A stretch of DNA of 64,000 nt from Undaria pinnatifida (taxonomy: Eukaryota; Sar; Phaeophyceae; Laminariales; Alariaceae). The notes beneath the pieces are model-generated. The model was not told where the DNA came from. It ran no database searches and saw only the letters and a program-made list of their open reading frames with translations. The position numbers and the translations under genes were made by a program. Every line of letters starts with the position of its first letter. Position 1 is the stretch's first letter. Positions 22,205-32,840 of this stretch are shown piece by piece. The DNA lies in the NCBI GenBank assembly GCA_012845835.1, contig JABAKD010000025.1:10111779-10175778 (forward strand). Reading direction: 5' to 3'.

Positions 22205-22440
22205 CACCCGGATTGTCGCGGGTCGGGTCGGGTCGGGTCAGGACGATTTCAAAATCTCGCGGGTTGGGTCGGGTCGGGTCAAGACGTCTCGAAAATCTCG
22301 CGGGTCGGGTCGGGTCGGGTCAAGACGTCTCGAAAATCTCGCGGGTCGGGTCGGGTCGGGTCAAGACGTCTCAAAAATCTCGCGGGTCGGGTCGGGTCAG
22401 CTGACCCGACCCGACCCGACCCGACCCGCGAGATTTGACC
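22205..22440 (+). repeat. Right subterminal GGGTC array of the hAT element
   Basis: Four units of about 61 bp (GTCAAGACGTCTCGAAAATC spacer plus GGGTCGGGTCGGGTC) in the same orientation as the left array, then an inverted GACCC run next to the right terminus. The spacer contains AAGACGTCTC and differs from the left array's AAGAGGTTTTC. Confidence 0.8.
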
Positions 22441-22479
22441 CGACCCGTGAAAAGCCCTGGAAATTATCGATATAGGGAT

Positions 22480-22665
22480 GGGGTCGAGGGTCGAGGTGGG
22501 AGTCGGGGTGCGAGTCGACGTGGGTTAGGGGTGGGGTTACGGATAGTGGTGGGGGTGGGAGTCGGGTGGGTTGAGGTTGGGTTTCGGGATGCAACGGGCG
22601 GGTAGGTGGAGTTGGAGGTGGAGGTGCAGGTGAGGATGGGGTGTGGGGTGCGGGTGTGGGGATGT
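22480..22665 (+). repeat. G-rich imperfect minisatellite
   Basis: GGTGGGAGTCGGGGTGCGAG-like units of 12-20 bp, almost free of C on the plus strand. No frame of interest. Confidence 0.6.
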
Positions 22666-23095
22666 GCTCTCCGACGTGCCACAATAACAGCACACCCGGC
22701 CGAGTTGCGCCGACGATAGTACCTAAAGTTTGCGTGGAGACGTAGTGAAAGTGCGTGTATGGCCTGACGGTTGTGCACGCGGGGCTTGAGCCTGGCGTAA
22801 AATACATACCAAACTGCGACGTTTTTCTGGTTGTAATTGCTGTTAATGTCATGCTCGCTCTCCACCTAGTGTGTGCAGTTGTTGGAGATTACAACTTTCA
22901 GTGTGTTTTGTGTCGTACTACTGTGCTCATTTCGTTTTTCACCTAACAATCAACACCTAGTAGTTCATAATTAGGAGGAATCCAACGTTATCTCAGTTGA
23001 CCATCAATAGCGCTCGCACAGTTTTGCCCTCGTATCTCTTTGCGAAGGTACGTGATGCAATTCCCGAAGACTTCGGCATATTCGTGGGCTCTACT

Positions 23096-24541
23096 ATTAT
23101 AAAAAATGAAAATACACTCCGGCTGTGAGATCGAAGATTTCGTCGAAACTCATCTTTGCAAGCTGTGAGTGATACTCCGATCGCGCGCATTACGAGTTGT
23201 GTGTCCTCATTAAGGATATAGGTCGGCGACTCCCCTTACAACTACAGTGTAGCTATCAGGGTCAACAGGGTGATTTTAGTCAGTCTGTGCGAGGAAACTA
23301 TAAAACCCGTTTCTGAGGGGGACAAAATCTGACAGCTGTGGAGGGAAATGTATCCTTTTATCAAGTGAATCTTGTAAGTCGAATAACCGGTGAGGGGGGG
23401 GGGCGGAGTTTTGAAGGACGTGGGGGGCCTGGTTTTGATCAAAAGCGAGCGGGTTTGGAGGAGGGGGGGGGGGAAGGGGGGGGTAATTTGTGCATGTAAT
23501 TTATAAATCCTTTCAAGGGGATAAATCTGACGGTTTTGGCACCAGTTTATTATTGGGGGGGGGGGGGGGTAGGGGCGGGGGTGGGGCGTGTGGGGCAGCT
23601 CAATATGTGCGTGGAAACTATACATTATTTTGAGGGGATAAATGTGACGGTTTTGGAAATAATGCATCAGTTTATCATGTATATCCTGGGGTAAGTCGTA
23701 CAATCAGTGAGTAGAGAGAGGGTGGAGTGTTCGAGGGGGTGGGGTTGGGATGGGTTGGGGGGGGGGAGGTGGGGGGTGGGGGCGGGGGGGGCGGGGGGGG
23801 CGGGGGGGGGGGGGGGGGGGGGGGAAGGAAGGGTTTTAGGTGAGGGGTTTGTTATATGTGTGGTGCTAGGTCTAGGCGATGGTGCGGGTGATGGGGAAGA
23901 AGGGGGCGTTCGGGGCGGGGGGGGGGGGAAAGCAGCGGTATGGATGGCTCTCGAAAGATAATGAGGTGATATCCTGTGCGTGAAGTGTTTATTAATGTGG
24001 CGGATTTCGATATTTGGTGGGGCGTTTGAGTAAGGGAGAGCGAGAGGGGGGGCGGAGAGGGGGGGGGGGGGGGGATTTTCTAGCAGGTTTGGTCACAAAA
24101 AATATTCTAAAAATACACTTCGGCTGTGAGACCAAAGATATGTAGGGGCTTGTTATACGCGTGGTGCTAGGTCTAGGCGATCGTGCGGGTGGTTGGAAAA
24201 GAGGGGTATTATTATACCATTAAGAGGCAGGAGAGAACGCTCTCCCACGCTGAGACAGCATTCGCTTGATAAACTGATGCATTTAAATTTCCTTCCACAG
24301 TTATCAGATGTTGTCCCCCTCAGAAACGGGTTTCATAGTTTCCGCGCACAGACTGACTGACATCACCCTGTTGACCCTGATAGCTACACTGCTGTAGTTG
24401 CAAGGGGAATCGCGACTTATATCCTTAATGAGGACATACAACCCGTAATACGCGCGATCGGAGTATCACACACAGCTTGCAAAGACGAGTTTCGACAAAA
24501 TCTTCGATCTCACAGCTGGAGTGTATTTTCATTTTTTATAA
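23096..24541. mobile_element. Family C fold-back transposon with ~270-bp inverted arms
   Basis: The left arm (23096-23370) starts ATTATAAAAAATGAAAATAC, then CTCCGGCTGTGAGATCGAAG, GATACTCCGATCGCGCG and CTCATTAAGGATATAGGTCG. The right arm (about 24266-24541) is its inverse at roughly 90% identity. The core is G-rich and made of sub-repeats with CAGTTTATCA and the block GTGGTGCTAGGTCTAGGCGA (23855 and 24160). There is no transposase frame. The ends fall in TA-rich DNA; the target duplication could not be fixed. Arms and cores recur at 24885-24975, 29245-29530, 40845-41763 and 62770-64000. Confidence 0.8.
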
Positions 24542-24884
24542 TATATTCGTGTGATGGTCTAGACGTGTGCGATTTTCTGCTCCCGAATTTCGTATTTGAA
24601 GCCCGACTTTCGTATAGACTATGCTACCCGCTAGACACACAGATACAATGATAGTATACTCACACTCACGTCTGCGTCGCCGTGAAATAAAATCGGATAC
24701 CAGCCAGCTATACCACGGATATCACGCACACACCTCGCGCTATTGTTACGAGAGAAGAGTAGTCTATAGGCTATTATCACCCAGGCGAGATACTTGTGTG
24801 TACTGCTTGAGACAAAAGTACGAGTTGTGTAACCGATAACGGCTCAGCATGGCACCGCCGCGTAGTAAGACACTAGACTATTTA

Positions 24885-24975
24885 ATAAAAGATGAAAATA
24901 CACTCCGTCCAGCTGTGAGATCGAATATTTTGTCGAAACTCATCTTCTTTGGAAAGCTGTGTGTGACACTCCGTA
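24885..24975 (+). repeat. Family C arm fragment
   Basis: AATAAAAGATGAAAATACAC, CAGCTGTGAGATCGAATATT and GTCGAAACTCATCTTC, then GCTGTGTGTGACACTCCG. It breaks off before the GATCGCGCG block. Confidence 0.65.
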
Positions 24976-24979
24976 AAAG

Positions 24980-26900
24980 AGAAGCGGGGGGGGAAAGAAA
25001 GGCCGGCAGACATTTACAGGAATGCGCAAGAAATCCTCGGAGGAGAGCCGTTAAGTTACACTGCGCTCAAGGTTAGCGTAGTCCGCACCCTCTCCCACTA
25101 TCCAAAAAAGAAACAGCCTCGTACGGGTATTTATTTCTTTGTGTTTCTTGACTACTAGACTACTAATAAAAGTAACCTAGTGTAGATGTCCGGTGCTGCG
25201 GCTATCCTGAATCATCCGTTACATAGAGCGGTCATTACATCTTCCCGTTAGCACCTGTCGTTGGGGTATAGTCTATGTATTTTACCGAATGCTATGCGGA
25301 CAACCTACTGATCTGATGTGCTCATTCAACTCCCGTCCAGATATACTCGCTCGCTTTTACGGAGAACACGGGAGAGGGTAACACAGGGAATAGTGAGCGG
25401 GAGCGATGCGACGTGCTGACGGCTATCTTATCATCGCCAAACGTGGGCATGTCATGAATTATTAAGATACCGGAGCCACGCACAGTGAGACGTGGTACCC
25501 GTGGACCCATATGATGACCTGTTGGCACTATCTGATCCGCGGGGCACTTCGTATGCTCGCACGGAGACACGCGGAGGTACAGCGTCATCATAGCAAAACC
25601 CGCAGCAGTTTCTCCGTCAACGAGTCAGCAACTAAACACTTGTCGCGCGCATGCTGAGGACTCTTCTGAGCACGTTTACCCGCAGAAAAAAGAGAAAACG
25701 AGCACCACCAAACCAGCTAGACGCCAGCTCAGGCGTTTGCGGAAACTTATGTGGCACATCAGGCTAGACTGTGTTCAAGGTTGGCTAGCTAGCTATAACC
25801 TAGACTGCATTGGAGGAGCACCTCAGCCATAGCTAATACAGCGGCGGAAAAACGGGATGGCATGTTTGAATCGTATGTACCGGTATTTTTTTCGCCGCGC
25901 GCATGAACACCATTCAATCGGGAGTATTGTTTGCAATGTTTGAGTTTTAACCATTCAATCGGTCGTACTCACAGCTGACGTTGATCAATAAAATTCTGTC
26001 CGCAGAGTTCTTGCCCCCATCCTCCGTGTAAAAAAACGTTTTTTCGCACGAAGCTAACCACGACGTGCCAGACCTACTGCCGGCGCAGGACGTATAAACG
26101 TAAAGCCAAGGCCTACCACAAGGAAGGTTATCCTTGGGCGGCTGTCTCCTGTCTCTGCACTACTTTAGTCACGACAGCGTCCGTTCACACGGGGTGTGAG
26201 ATGGAGGACGACAAGTACTTCGTGACAATCAACAACAACAGCAAGCAACACTACCGCGCCCAGTAGCCCGCACCACAAATTGCCCTCTTTCTATACTTTC
26301 TCCCAGACAATAATATATCGTTGTTATTGCATGGATTGTAATATTTCGACCAATTCTCTTCACCCAGAACCCCATTTTTAGTCCAAGAGGGCGGTCAATA
26401 GACCACGTCAAGCCGCGGTCTCTTGGCATCCTTATCCTTGCCCAAATAGACAGCCGTTACTGGCATAACAGGTATTTTATACCAGTTTTAGTAGAACAGC
26501 ACGTTCGGTCAAGCGGTCAATGTTAATTTCGCCTATTTTATACCGAATGTTTGGAGATTTGTCGTCGATTGACGCGTCAGGGAAAATATGTTATTTTGAA
26601 CCTACTCAAGCTCTAGTTTGCAAAGTCAGTCAAGGAAGTCAAACCGCAGTCTCCCATAGTTTTTCTCAAAACGCTGACGTGATGTGAGAGCGTTTTCGTA
26701 TTACTTTCATGCGGCGAAATTAAAGCACCAATCATATCTCACTTGTCGGCGCAAAAAAAACAAACATCCAGAAACGGAACTTTTCAATTTTAACGCGCCA
26801 AACACATGTGTGAAGACGTGAAGACGAAAGGCGCACGCACACATACCGGTCTGCATCACTTTTTATGCAGGAGAGGTCTGCTGCTGTACAGCGGAGCCAC
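24980..26900. other. Unassigned region
   Basis: No convincing coding segment and no clear repeat was found. Open frames are under 90 codons with no splice-compatible partners. A weak CACAGCTGACGTTGATC string (25970) resembles a dispersed motif at 7290 and 31857. Confidence 0.5.
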
Positions 26901-26939
26901 ACGGAAAACGTTTTTTTTAGAAATCATCCTGCCCTCTTT

Positions 26940-27346
26940 CTGTTCTGCCAGAGAGGGTGGAGCTGCATCTCAAGAAGCTAGCCAGCGTTGCCAAAGGTGA
27001 GGAGCCTGAGACTTGCCAGGTCGTGAACTCCTGGGCTGCTTCGAAGAGCTGGGTGAGGTTCTGTCTTCGTGACGTGCGGCTCAGTTTTGTCCCGCATCTC
27101 TGGTCTCTCCCTTTCTTGGAGTTTTTAACGCGGGGACATTCATATGCTGCTCGCGTGCGCTGTGCACAGAGTCTCATCACAGGAGCCTTGGTACGTTGGA
27201 CAGCAGGCCCTCGTGCTCGTAGACGCCCGCCCTCTCTAGGGGTATGTCTAGCCCTTTCGGACAAGCGAAGAGCGTTAGCTCCATCCCTTTTTGTCCGAGT
27301 TTTGGCGGGCAATCCGTCCGAGCAGCCGAGTCGCGAATATTATTAT
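26940..27346 (+). pseudogene. Possible relic of a CENP-B/Tc5-type helix-turn-helix transposase
   Basis: An open stretch from after a TAG near 26910 to TGA at 27347 has no ATG near its start. Its first third reads LPERVELHLKKLASVAKGEE, and later a segment with SWAASKSWVRFCLRDVRLSF. The pattern 'Ser-x-x-Trp-[LV]-x-Arg-Phe-x-x-Arg-[HD]-x-[LI]-S' resembles the recognition helix of CENP-B-like domains in pogo/Tigger transposases. The remaining two thirds read Arg/Ala/Leu-rich and look unlike a DDE catalytic core. The resemblance is by eye only and may be chance. Confidence 0.22.
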
Positions 27347-27404
27347 TGAACCGAGCGATTTTTCGTCGCCGTCGATGATCTTTGACCTTTTGGCCACACA
27401 GAGT

Positions 27405-27600
27405 TGATCCTATATAGTGCTTGTTGCATAGTGCTTGTTTTTCTCTTTAGTGCTGTTATTTTCAAGATTTTTTTGTACTGGTATCAAAATAGATGGAATA
27501 GATTAGTGTAGTAGTGCTGGTTTCTTATATAGTGCTGTAATTTACGGCTGTCACCTTCCGCCATTATAAGGATCTTATCTGGTGCTAATGTGATCATGCG
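27405..27600 (+). repeat. Degenerate TATAGTGCT tandem repeat
   Basis: TATATAGTGCTTGTT, CATAGTGCTTG, TTTAGTGCTG, GTAGTGCTGG, TATATAGTGCTG and ATCTGGTGCTA are spaced 15-60 bp apart. Low complexity, AT-rich, no coding frame. Confidence 0.45.
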
Positions 27601-28967
27601 TACTGACCTGAACGTGCTGTTTCCGAGTTGCGCTGCTAACAGTCAGGAGGAGAGCGTGCGTAGCGTATCAGGCATGACGTAGCAGAGGAAGCAGGGGTGT
27701 CTGGTAGGGTGCAATGTGCTGTCTACCGAGCGACGCTTTCTCTGTGCCATGCCATGCCTCAAGCGCTCGGTTGACATGTGCGTTCTTGAGCAGCGATCAC
27801 GCCACCCTCGATGAACAGGTACAGGTAGCGCCAAGCAAAAAAAAAGTGCGGCGCACTCTCACATCTTTTATTATACATACCATACACTAAAACACAGTAT
27901 GTTTTGATGATCGCTGCACGCGCTGACTGTTTTTACCGTTGTGCCCGGAAATATAAAACCCGTTTATTTTTATATTTATAGACAAACCTTGATTATATTT
28001 CTGACCAGGGAGCTGTACGTCTTTTTTGAAATTCAGTGCTTTTTCGGTCGATGAATCTGTAGGTCTTGGCGTAGCGGTTGTCTTCTCTCGAGCTGGGCAG
28101 GATGCCCTCTTCAGAGGAAGGAAGAGAGGGAGGATGGATCAAGCTCGATCCGTGTTCTGGTTCAGATGGAGGTAATATGTTGTCGCGATGCGTTCACAGG
28201 AGCGATGCTTTACGAGAACATGTTACATAAAATACCCGCAGCATCGTCAGCATTTGACGTGACCGAATTTCGAATCTGGACCGGACGGTTTGGTACGTTT
28301 GTTCCAGGCCGTACAGGCAGCAGTTGCTTTTGCGACTTCGGCTTTACCAGCCTCTCTCCGCCATTACGGGTACGAGGGCAGCCGTAGGCGAGCGCTTGTC
28401 CGTGGCGGCGAAGCCTCTTTTGTGACACGGTATCAAGTAGGTACCGACTATGCGCACAAGGTACAGCATGTAAACTAATCCCAGATACCTGCTACTTGTA
28501 TACGCTTCCTGATAGATAAATACGTACCAGGTATCGTACGCACGCAATACCCAGAATCGGCTGTTCTGCTGTGCGATGAACGAGAAAAATTCCCGAACGG
28601 TTTTCAGCTTTTTGCAAATACCTGGTATTAATAGGTGTTATTCCAGCACCGGCCAGCAGACGAGTCCAGATTTATTTGCCGTGCGTGTCTTGTCCTGATG
28701 CTGTGTTGCTGTTGTGTTGTTGTTTGTGTCCTGCATCCGTACAGCAGTCTTTCAGCAAGTACATCGCCCTTCCAATAGTCGATGATACAACGACAGCAGC
28801 AGCAACTACATGTATGGCAATCCGTACGCACGTACAACACGTAACACGTAACATACTCGTACGTGCACATTTCAGTGAAATGAGATATTTACACGACCCA
28901 TCGTACCAGAGGGTACAAAGTATGTCATCCAGCACGCCACCGCACAGGAAATATGAAAATATATGCG

Positions 28968-29125
28968 GGAGACGACACTTTCAGCCCTTGACCGACGGCA
29001 ATTTTCCAACATATACTATGACGGCAAACTACTAGGTTATAGTATCGAACGACCGGTTTGAACACCCTTGACTGCTGGACCTTTTCCCTTGACTCCCCGT
29101 CTCCTGACACCTTTGACAGCAGTCA
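28968..29125 (+). repeat. LINE 3'-untranslated-region fragment, second copy
   Basis: ACGACACTTTCAGCCCTTGA, CCGACGGCAATTTTCCAA, ACTACTAGGTTATAGT and TTGACTGCTGGACCTTTTCC match 34560-34715, downstream of the decayed LINE ORF, in the same order and spacing. Confidence 0.6.
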
Positions 29126-29244
29126 TCCTCACAACCTCTCGCCCCCTACCGACGCCACTTCTTACCTGGTATATTGCATGTATAGAGAGATTATGGGGCA
29201 CGAATACTGGTCGAGCAGTACATCAGCATACATGACAAAAATAA

Positions 29245-29530
29245 ATACCCGGTATGCACTCCAGCTGTGAGACCTAAGATTTCGCCGGAACTCGTCTTTG
29301 TGCAAGCTGTGTGTGATACTCCGATCGCGCGTATTACTGGGTGTGTCCTCATCAAATTGTTGGTCGGCTGGTACTACAGCAGTAGTGTAGCTTGCACCAG
29401 AGTCAACAGGGTGATGTTAATCAATTTTTGCGCGATGGTACTACAGTAGTGTAGCTTGTACCAGAGTCAACAGGGTGATGTTAATCAATCTGTGCGCGAT
29501 ATCTATAAACCCGTTTTTTGGGTTGTTCTC
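29245..29530 (+). repeat. Family C arm with internal duplication
   Basis: CACTCCAGCTGTGAGACCTA, GATACTCCGATCGCGCG and TATAAACCCGTTTTTTGGG match the fold-back arm. The segment AGTGTAGCTTGnACCAGAGT through ATGTTAATCAAT occurs twice in tandem (about 29390 and 29450). Confidence 0.65.
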
Positions 29531-30319
29531 GCATTAACTCGCATAATCAAGCCGGTGGTCACAGGACAGGCTCCAGTAACTCTGAAGCTGAGGAATACCC
29601 GCGGGAAAAAACACCAACGAACCAGAGGTTTGCAATCGTAGGTGCCGTGGCCACAGACTGCCATACGACAGAGACAAATAAGGGAGTAACAACGAAACGA
29701 CGTTCGTTCCACTTATTTTATTTAATTCCATACTGTATCCTAGATGTTATATTATATCCCCAATCATGATGTAACATGATACTTGGTACGCTATAATATT
29801 AACGTCGAACATCAGTAGCAGCAGTGCCGGGCAGGTGCCAGATATGCGACAACACTCAATAATTGGGCACTGCATAATTTCCAGTTTCAGGGTCGAGTTT
29901 TGGACGAAATTAAGAACATGGCCTTTTTTGTACTGAAAATAGTTTGGGACGCACCCTGCCTTACGTGATAATCAATTCCAGCCTGGCCAAAAATAAGAGA
30001 TTCTTAACGGGTGTCGCATACTACTGCTCTTGTTACTGCTGCTGCTGCTGCAATGTCTATTAATAGTCGCTTTGTTAACGATTCGACGACCACTTGCATT
30101 CGCGCGCCACACGACCCCCCCCAGACCACACGGGGGTGCCCCCCTTTCCCCCCGTCCCCCCTTCCCCCCCCGTTCCCACCTGCCCCCCCCCCCCACAGCA
30201 GCCCTCGCGATCCACGTCGAAAAGAGAGTCCCCGTCCGTGAACTCGGCAGGCAGAGAGGGGCGCCCATTTTTTTTTTTCTTGCAGGGGATGGGTTTTATC
30301 GCCCCCGGGTTGTGAGGCG

Positions 30320-31047
30320 TGCCACGATAAAGGTGCACCACATATTTTCTGAGGTGCTCACCGTGGGGGCCTAGGCCATCTCTTGAAATAAACTAAATCT
30401 GAACGCCGAAAATTGGGGTTTCGGCACCTTCGCAGGCGTATTCGACCTTGGAAGAGGGAGAATCGGGCCCACTTTTCTCAGTCCATCGATAGCCGCTTTG
30501 CGAGACGTATCCAACGACGGTTGCCGTGCTTTTCGGCAAAGGAGTTACATTTTATGTCGATACACCGTTGTGTCCTCAAAATCACTTTCGGACGCCATTT
30601 ATCCGTACAATCAGGCCATTTGTTCGGATGAAACTGCAATGCGTATCCAAAACTGGTTTTGAATTTTTTTGTTCAAATGTCAAACTGATATCCTGAACAA
30701 TCGGCAAACTTCGTTGGATGAGTCTCGCTCAAAAAGGCTAGTCGGAATTTGAGAAGAGCGGACCCAATTCTCCCATCCCCCCGGGTCAAATATGCCTGCG
30801 AAGGTGCTGAAACGTCCATTTCCGGTTTTCAGATTCAGTTAATTGTAAGAGATGGACGTAGCACTTTTTCCAGAAACTTATCTGGAGAAAAATGAAGCTG
30901 CCGGCCGGATGAAAATCCCACGGCCGAGGTATACAACGAGAATCATGCAAAATAAATGGGGCGTATTTCCGACGATTTTGGATTAAGGAGCCCACCCCGT
31001 CATTCAGAAACCATTTCAGCCGAAAAGTGGCTACCTCTGTCGCAGCA
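30320..31047 (+). repeat. Family A element split by a nested inverted-repeat insertion
   Basis: The left piece 30320-30375 starts TGCCACGATAAAGGTGCACC. The right piece 30856-31047 carries GGAGAAAAATGAAGCTGCC, GGTATACAACGAGAATCATG, CCGACGATTTTGGATTAAGG and TACCTCTGTCGCAGCA. Some family A sequence is missing at the junction. Confidence 0.5.
30376..30855. mobile_element. Inverted-repeat element with ~70-bp termini, inside a family A copy
   Basis: The left end CCATCTCTTGAAATAAACTA, later TTTCGGCACCTTCGCAGGCG, is mirrored at the right by CGCCTGCGAAGGTGC-like and AGATTCAGTTAATT...AAGAGATGG (30848-30855). Identity between arms is about 75-80%. The interior has no long frame. A fragment of the same arm (AAGCACCTTCGCGGCAGGCG) is at 12272. 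No clear target duplication. Confidence 0.55.
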
Positions 31048-31517
31048 CGCGTCTTGCGAAAGGTTAACCAATACAACGACTTTCTTTTTAATCTGTTTGG
31101 TTTCTCGTTTATCGGCATACCGAATGCCGTACAGAGTCGCGATCCCGGCGTTTTTCGCCATACCGTTTTCGGCGGCCCCCGTGAAGATCATCGCTTTTTC
31201 GCGACTTTGTCCTACCGAGGACGCCACTATCATTCCGGAATTTTCGGGGTCCTGCGTTTGAGCGGGGTTTGTCAAATCGCGAGGCACCGCACTGTATATG
31301 ATGGACAACAACTAAATGGACTACACGTGACGGTGCTAGAGCGTGTTCTCTCCGAAAACGAGACAGAGTAGTCAAGATTATTCCGTGGAGTTCTGTCAAA
31401 AATGTCATGATTTTTCGGTGCGAGTTAGCAATGAATGGTCACGATTATTCGGTGGATTTTTCCTGTTTTATTTACTCCAGGCAATCGTAGCTCCGAACGA
31501 CAATTGCTATAATAGGT

Positions 31518-31733
31518 TGTTAGAGGTGCCCCGTTGTTTTTCTGAGGATAGGAGCTTTTTGCCCCACCCAATAGCTGGTGAGAAGAAAATTGAAAGTGCA
31601 ACCCGGTGAAGAAGCCCATGGCCCAGGCATACAAACATTTCAGGTTGAAAAAAAATGAACGAATTTCTGACGATTTCGGGTTAAGCGAGCACCGTCACCC
31701 AGAAAAAAAAAGCTACCTTTTACCGTAGCACGC
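31518..31733 (+). repeat. Family A element, shortened copy
   Basis: TTAGAGGTGCCCCGTTG at the left and AGCTACCTTTTACCGTAGCA at the right, with CAACCCGGTGAAGAAGCCCA and CTGACGATTTCGGGTTAAGC inside. Confidence 0.5.
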
Positions 31734-32092
31734 GTAAAATAATAATAAGTTATCTCCGCAACCAAGAAGTATATACGAAAAATGGTGTCGAGTACTCACT
31801 TGGTACGTAGCTGCTTTCGCTGATGACGGTGAATAAATAGTCTTACTCGTCGAACTCACAGCTGACGTCCTTCGAATAATTTTATAAAATAGTCTTACTC
31901 GGTTGAATTTTTAGGTTGTCGCCGTGTCTGTCCGTCAGTCCATCATCCGTCATCCGTCTAATCTGGGAAATAACCCAACCGCAGCACCTAGTAACGCAAA
32001 CCGTGAAATAGAGGATGTGGAGAGATAAGGGGAGGTACCGATAGGGTACGTATATTTTGCTGGCGTTTTCATGCGATATTTTCCATGTTTTT

Positions 32093-32283
32093 TGGCGGGT
32101 CAGGTCGAGTCAACGTAACCCGTCCCAACTTGCGCCATTAAAAAAACTCCTGATCCGACCCGACCTGTCCCGTCCCGTGAGGTTTGAAGCACCTTCTGAC
32201 CCGACCCCACTCGACCCGCGAACTTTTGAGAACCTTCTGACAAGATCGGCGGGTCGGGTCAGGTCATGACCCGTGAAAAGCCG
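32093..32283 (+). mobile_element. Relic of a hAT element right end
   Basis: GACCC/GGGTC-rich sequence ends CATGACCCGTGAAAAGCC, matching the inner 15 bases of the hAT terminus at 22442-22459. It lacks the final CTG and no target duplication is seen. The array is degenerate, so it is older than the 20.7-kb copy. Confidence 0.6.
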
Positions 32284-32426
32284 TTATATTTTCTGGCAGA
32301 CGAACATTGTAGTCAAACAGCAGTCGATGGAGCACAGCAGTTCGTAATTGTTCACAAACAAGCTTTCACCTGGGTGCCAGGGCGCATGCATGCGTTACGA
32401 CAATCTATCTGCCAACGAGTACTTGT

Positions 32427-32579
32427 GGCATGACATGCGTAAGCGGACGAAATGCCATGCAAAGTTCTGTGCAGAGACATCAAACGTTCCTGGGTATGTA
32501 CGTCACGACAAAACATCATCGGTCTACGGGTATGGCATACATGAGCGCACGAAATGCCATGCACGTTTTGTATAGACGC
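32427..32579 (+). repeat. Two tandem copies of a ~105-bp unit
   Basis: TGGCATGACATGCGTAAGCG...ACGAAATGCCATGCAAAGTT and TGGCATACATGAGCGCACGA...AATGCCATGCACGTTTTG; both end near GCAGAGAC/TAGACG. Confidence 0.5.
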
Positions 32580-32751
32580 AATATACTATTCGTAACAAAT
32601 TCTAAGAACTAACACCGGGTTTGCCGCCCAGCTTGCTTCCGATCGTTACAGGTATACCGTGCGCCTTGTACTTCGTAGTAGATGCCAAGCCAACATTCTC
32701 GAGCAAATCTGTGAGGAGACCGATTTTTTTGGGTGTCGTCAGTCACGGCTT

Positions 32752-32840
32752 CAACCCCTTAAGAACCCCAAACCCCTCCCCGTACTAGTTCCAAGTGACA
32801 TTGTCCCCAAAACGGGTTTCCATTTGTAATGGCTTTAACG
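32752..32840 (-). repeat. Family E short inverted repeat, reverse copy
   Basis: Complement of the 19938 copy: CCTTAAGAACCCCAAACCCC, TAGTTCCAAGTGACATTGTC, CCCAAAACGGGTTTCCA. Confidence 0.55.

Larger units (their letters stand above)
20720..22459. mobile_element. Non-autonomous hAT-type DNA transposon with 8-bp target duplication
   Basis: Terminal inverted repeats CAGGGCTTTTCACGGGTC (20720-20737) and its exact complement (22442-22459) match 18/18. The element is flanked by the perfect 8-bp direct repeat GAAATTAT (20712-20719 and 22460-22467). A CAGGG-type end with an 8-bp duplication is the hAT superfamily signature. Both subterminal regions hold arrays of GGGTCGGGTC in units of about 60 bp (20745-20960, 22205-22400), as expected for transposase-binding subterminal repeats. 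The centre (21308-21872) holds a tandemly duplicated Gln-rich segment and no transposase, so it must depend on an enzyme encoded elsewhere. The perfect ends and target duplication suggest a fairly recent insertion. Confidence 0.9.
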
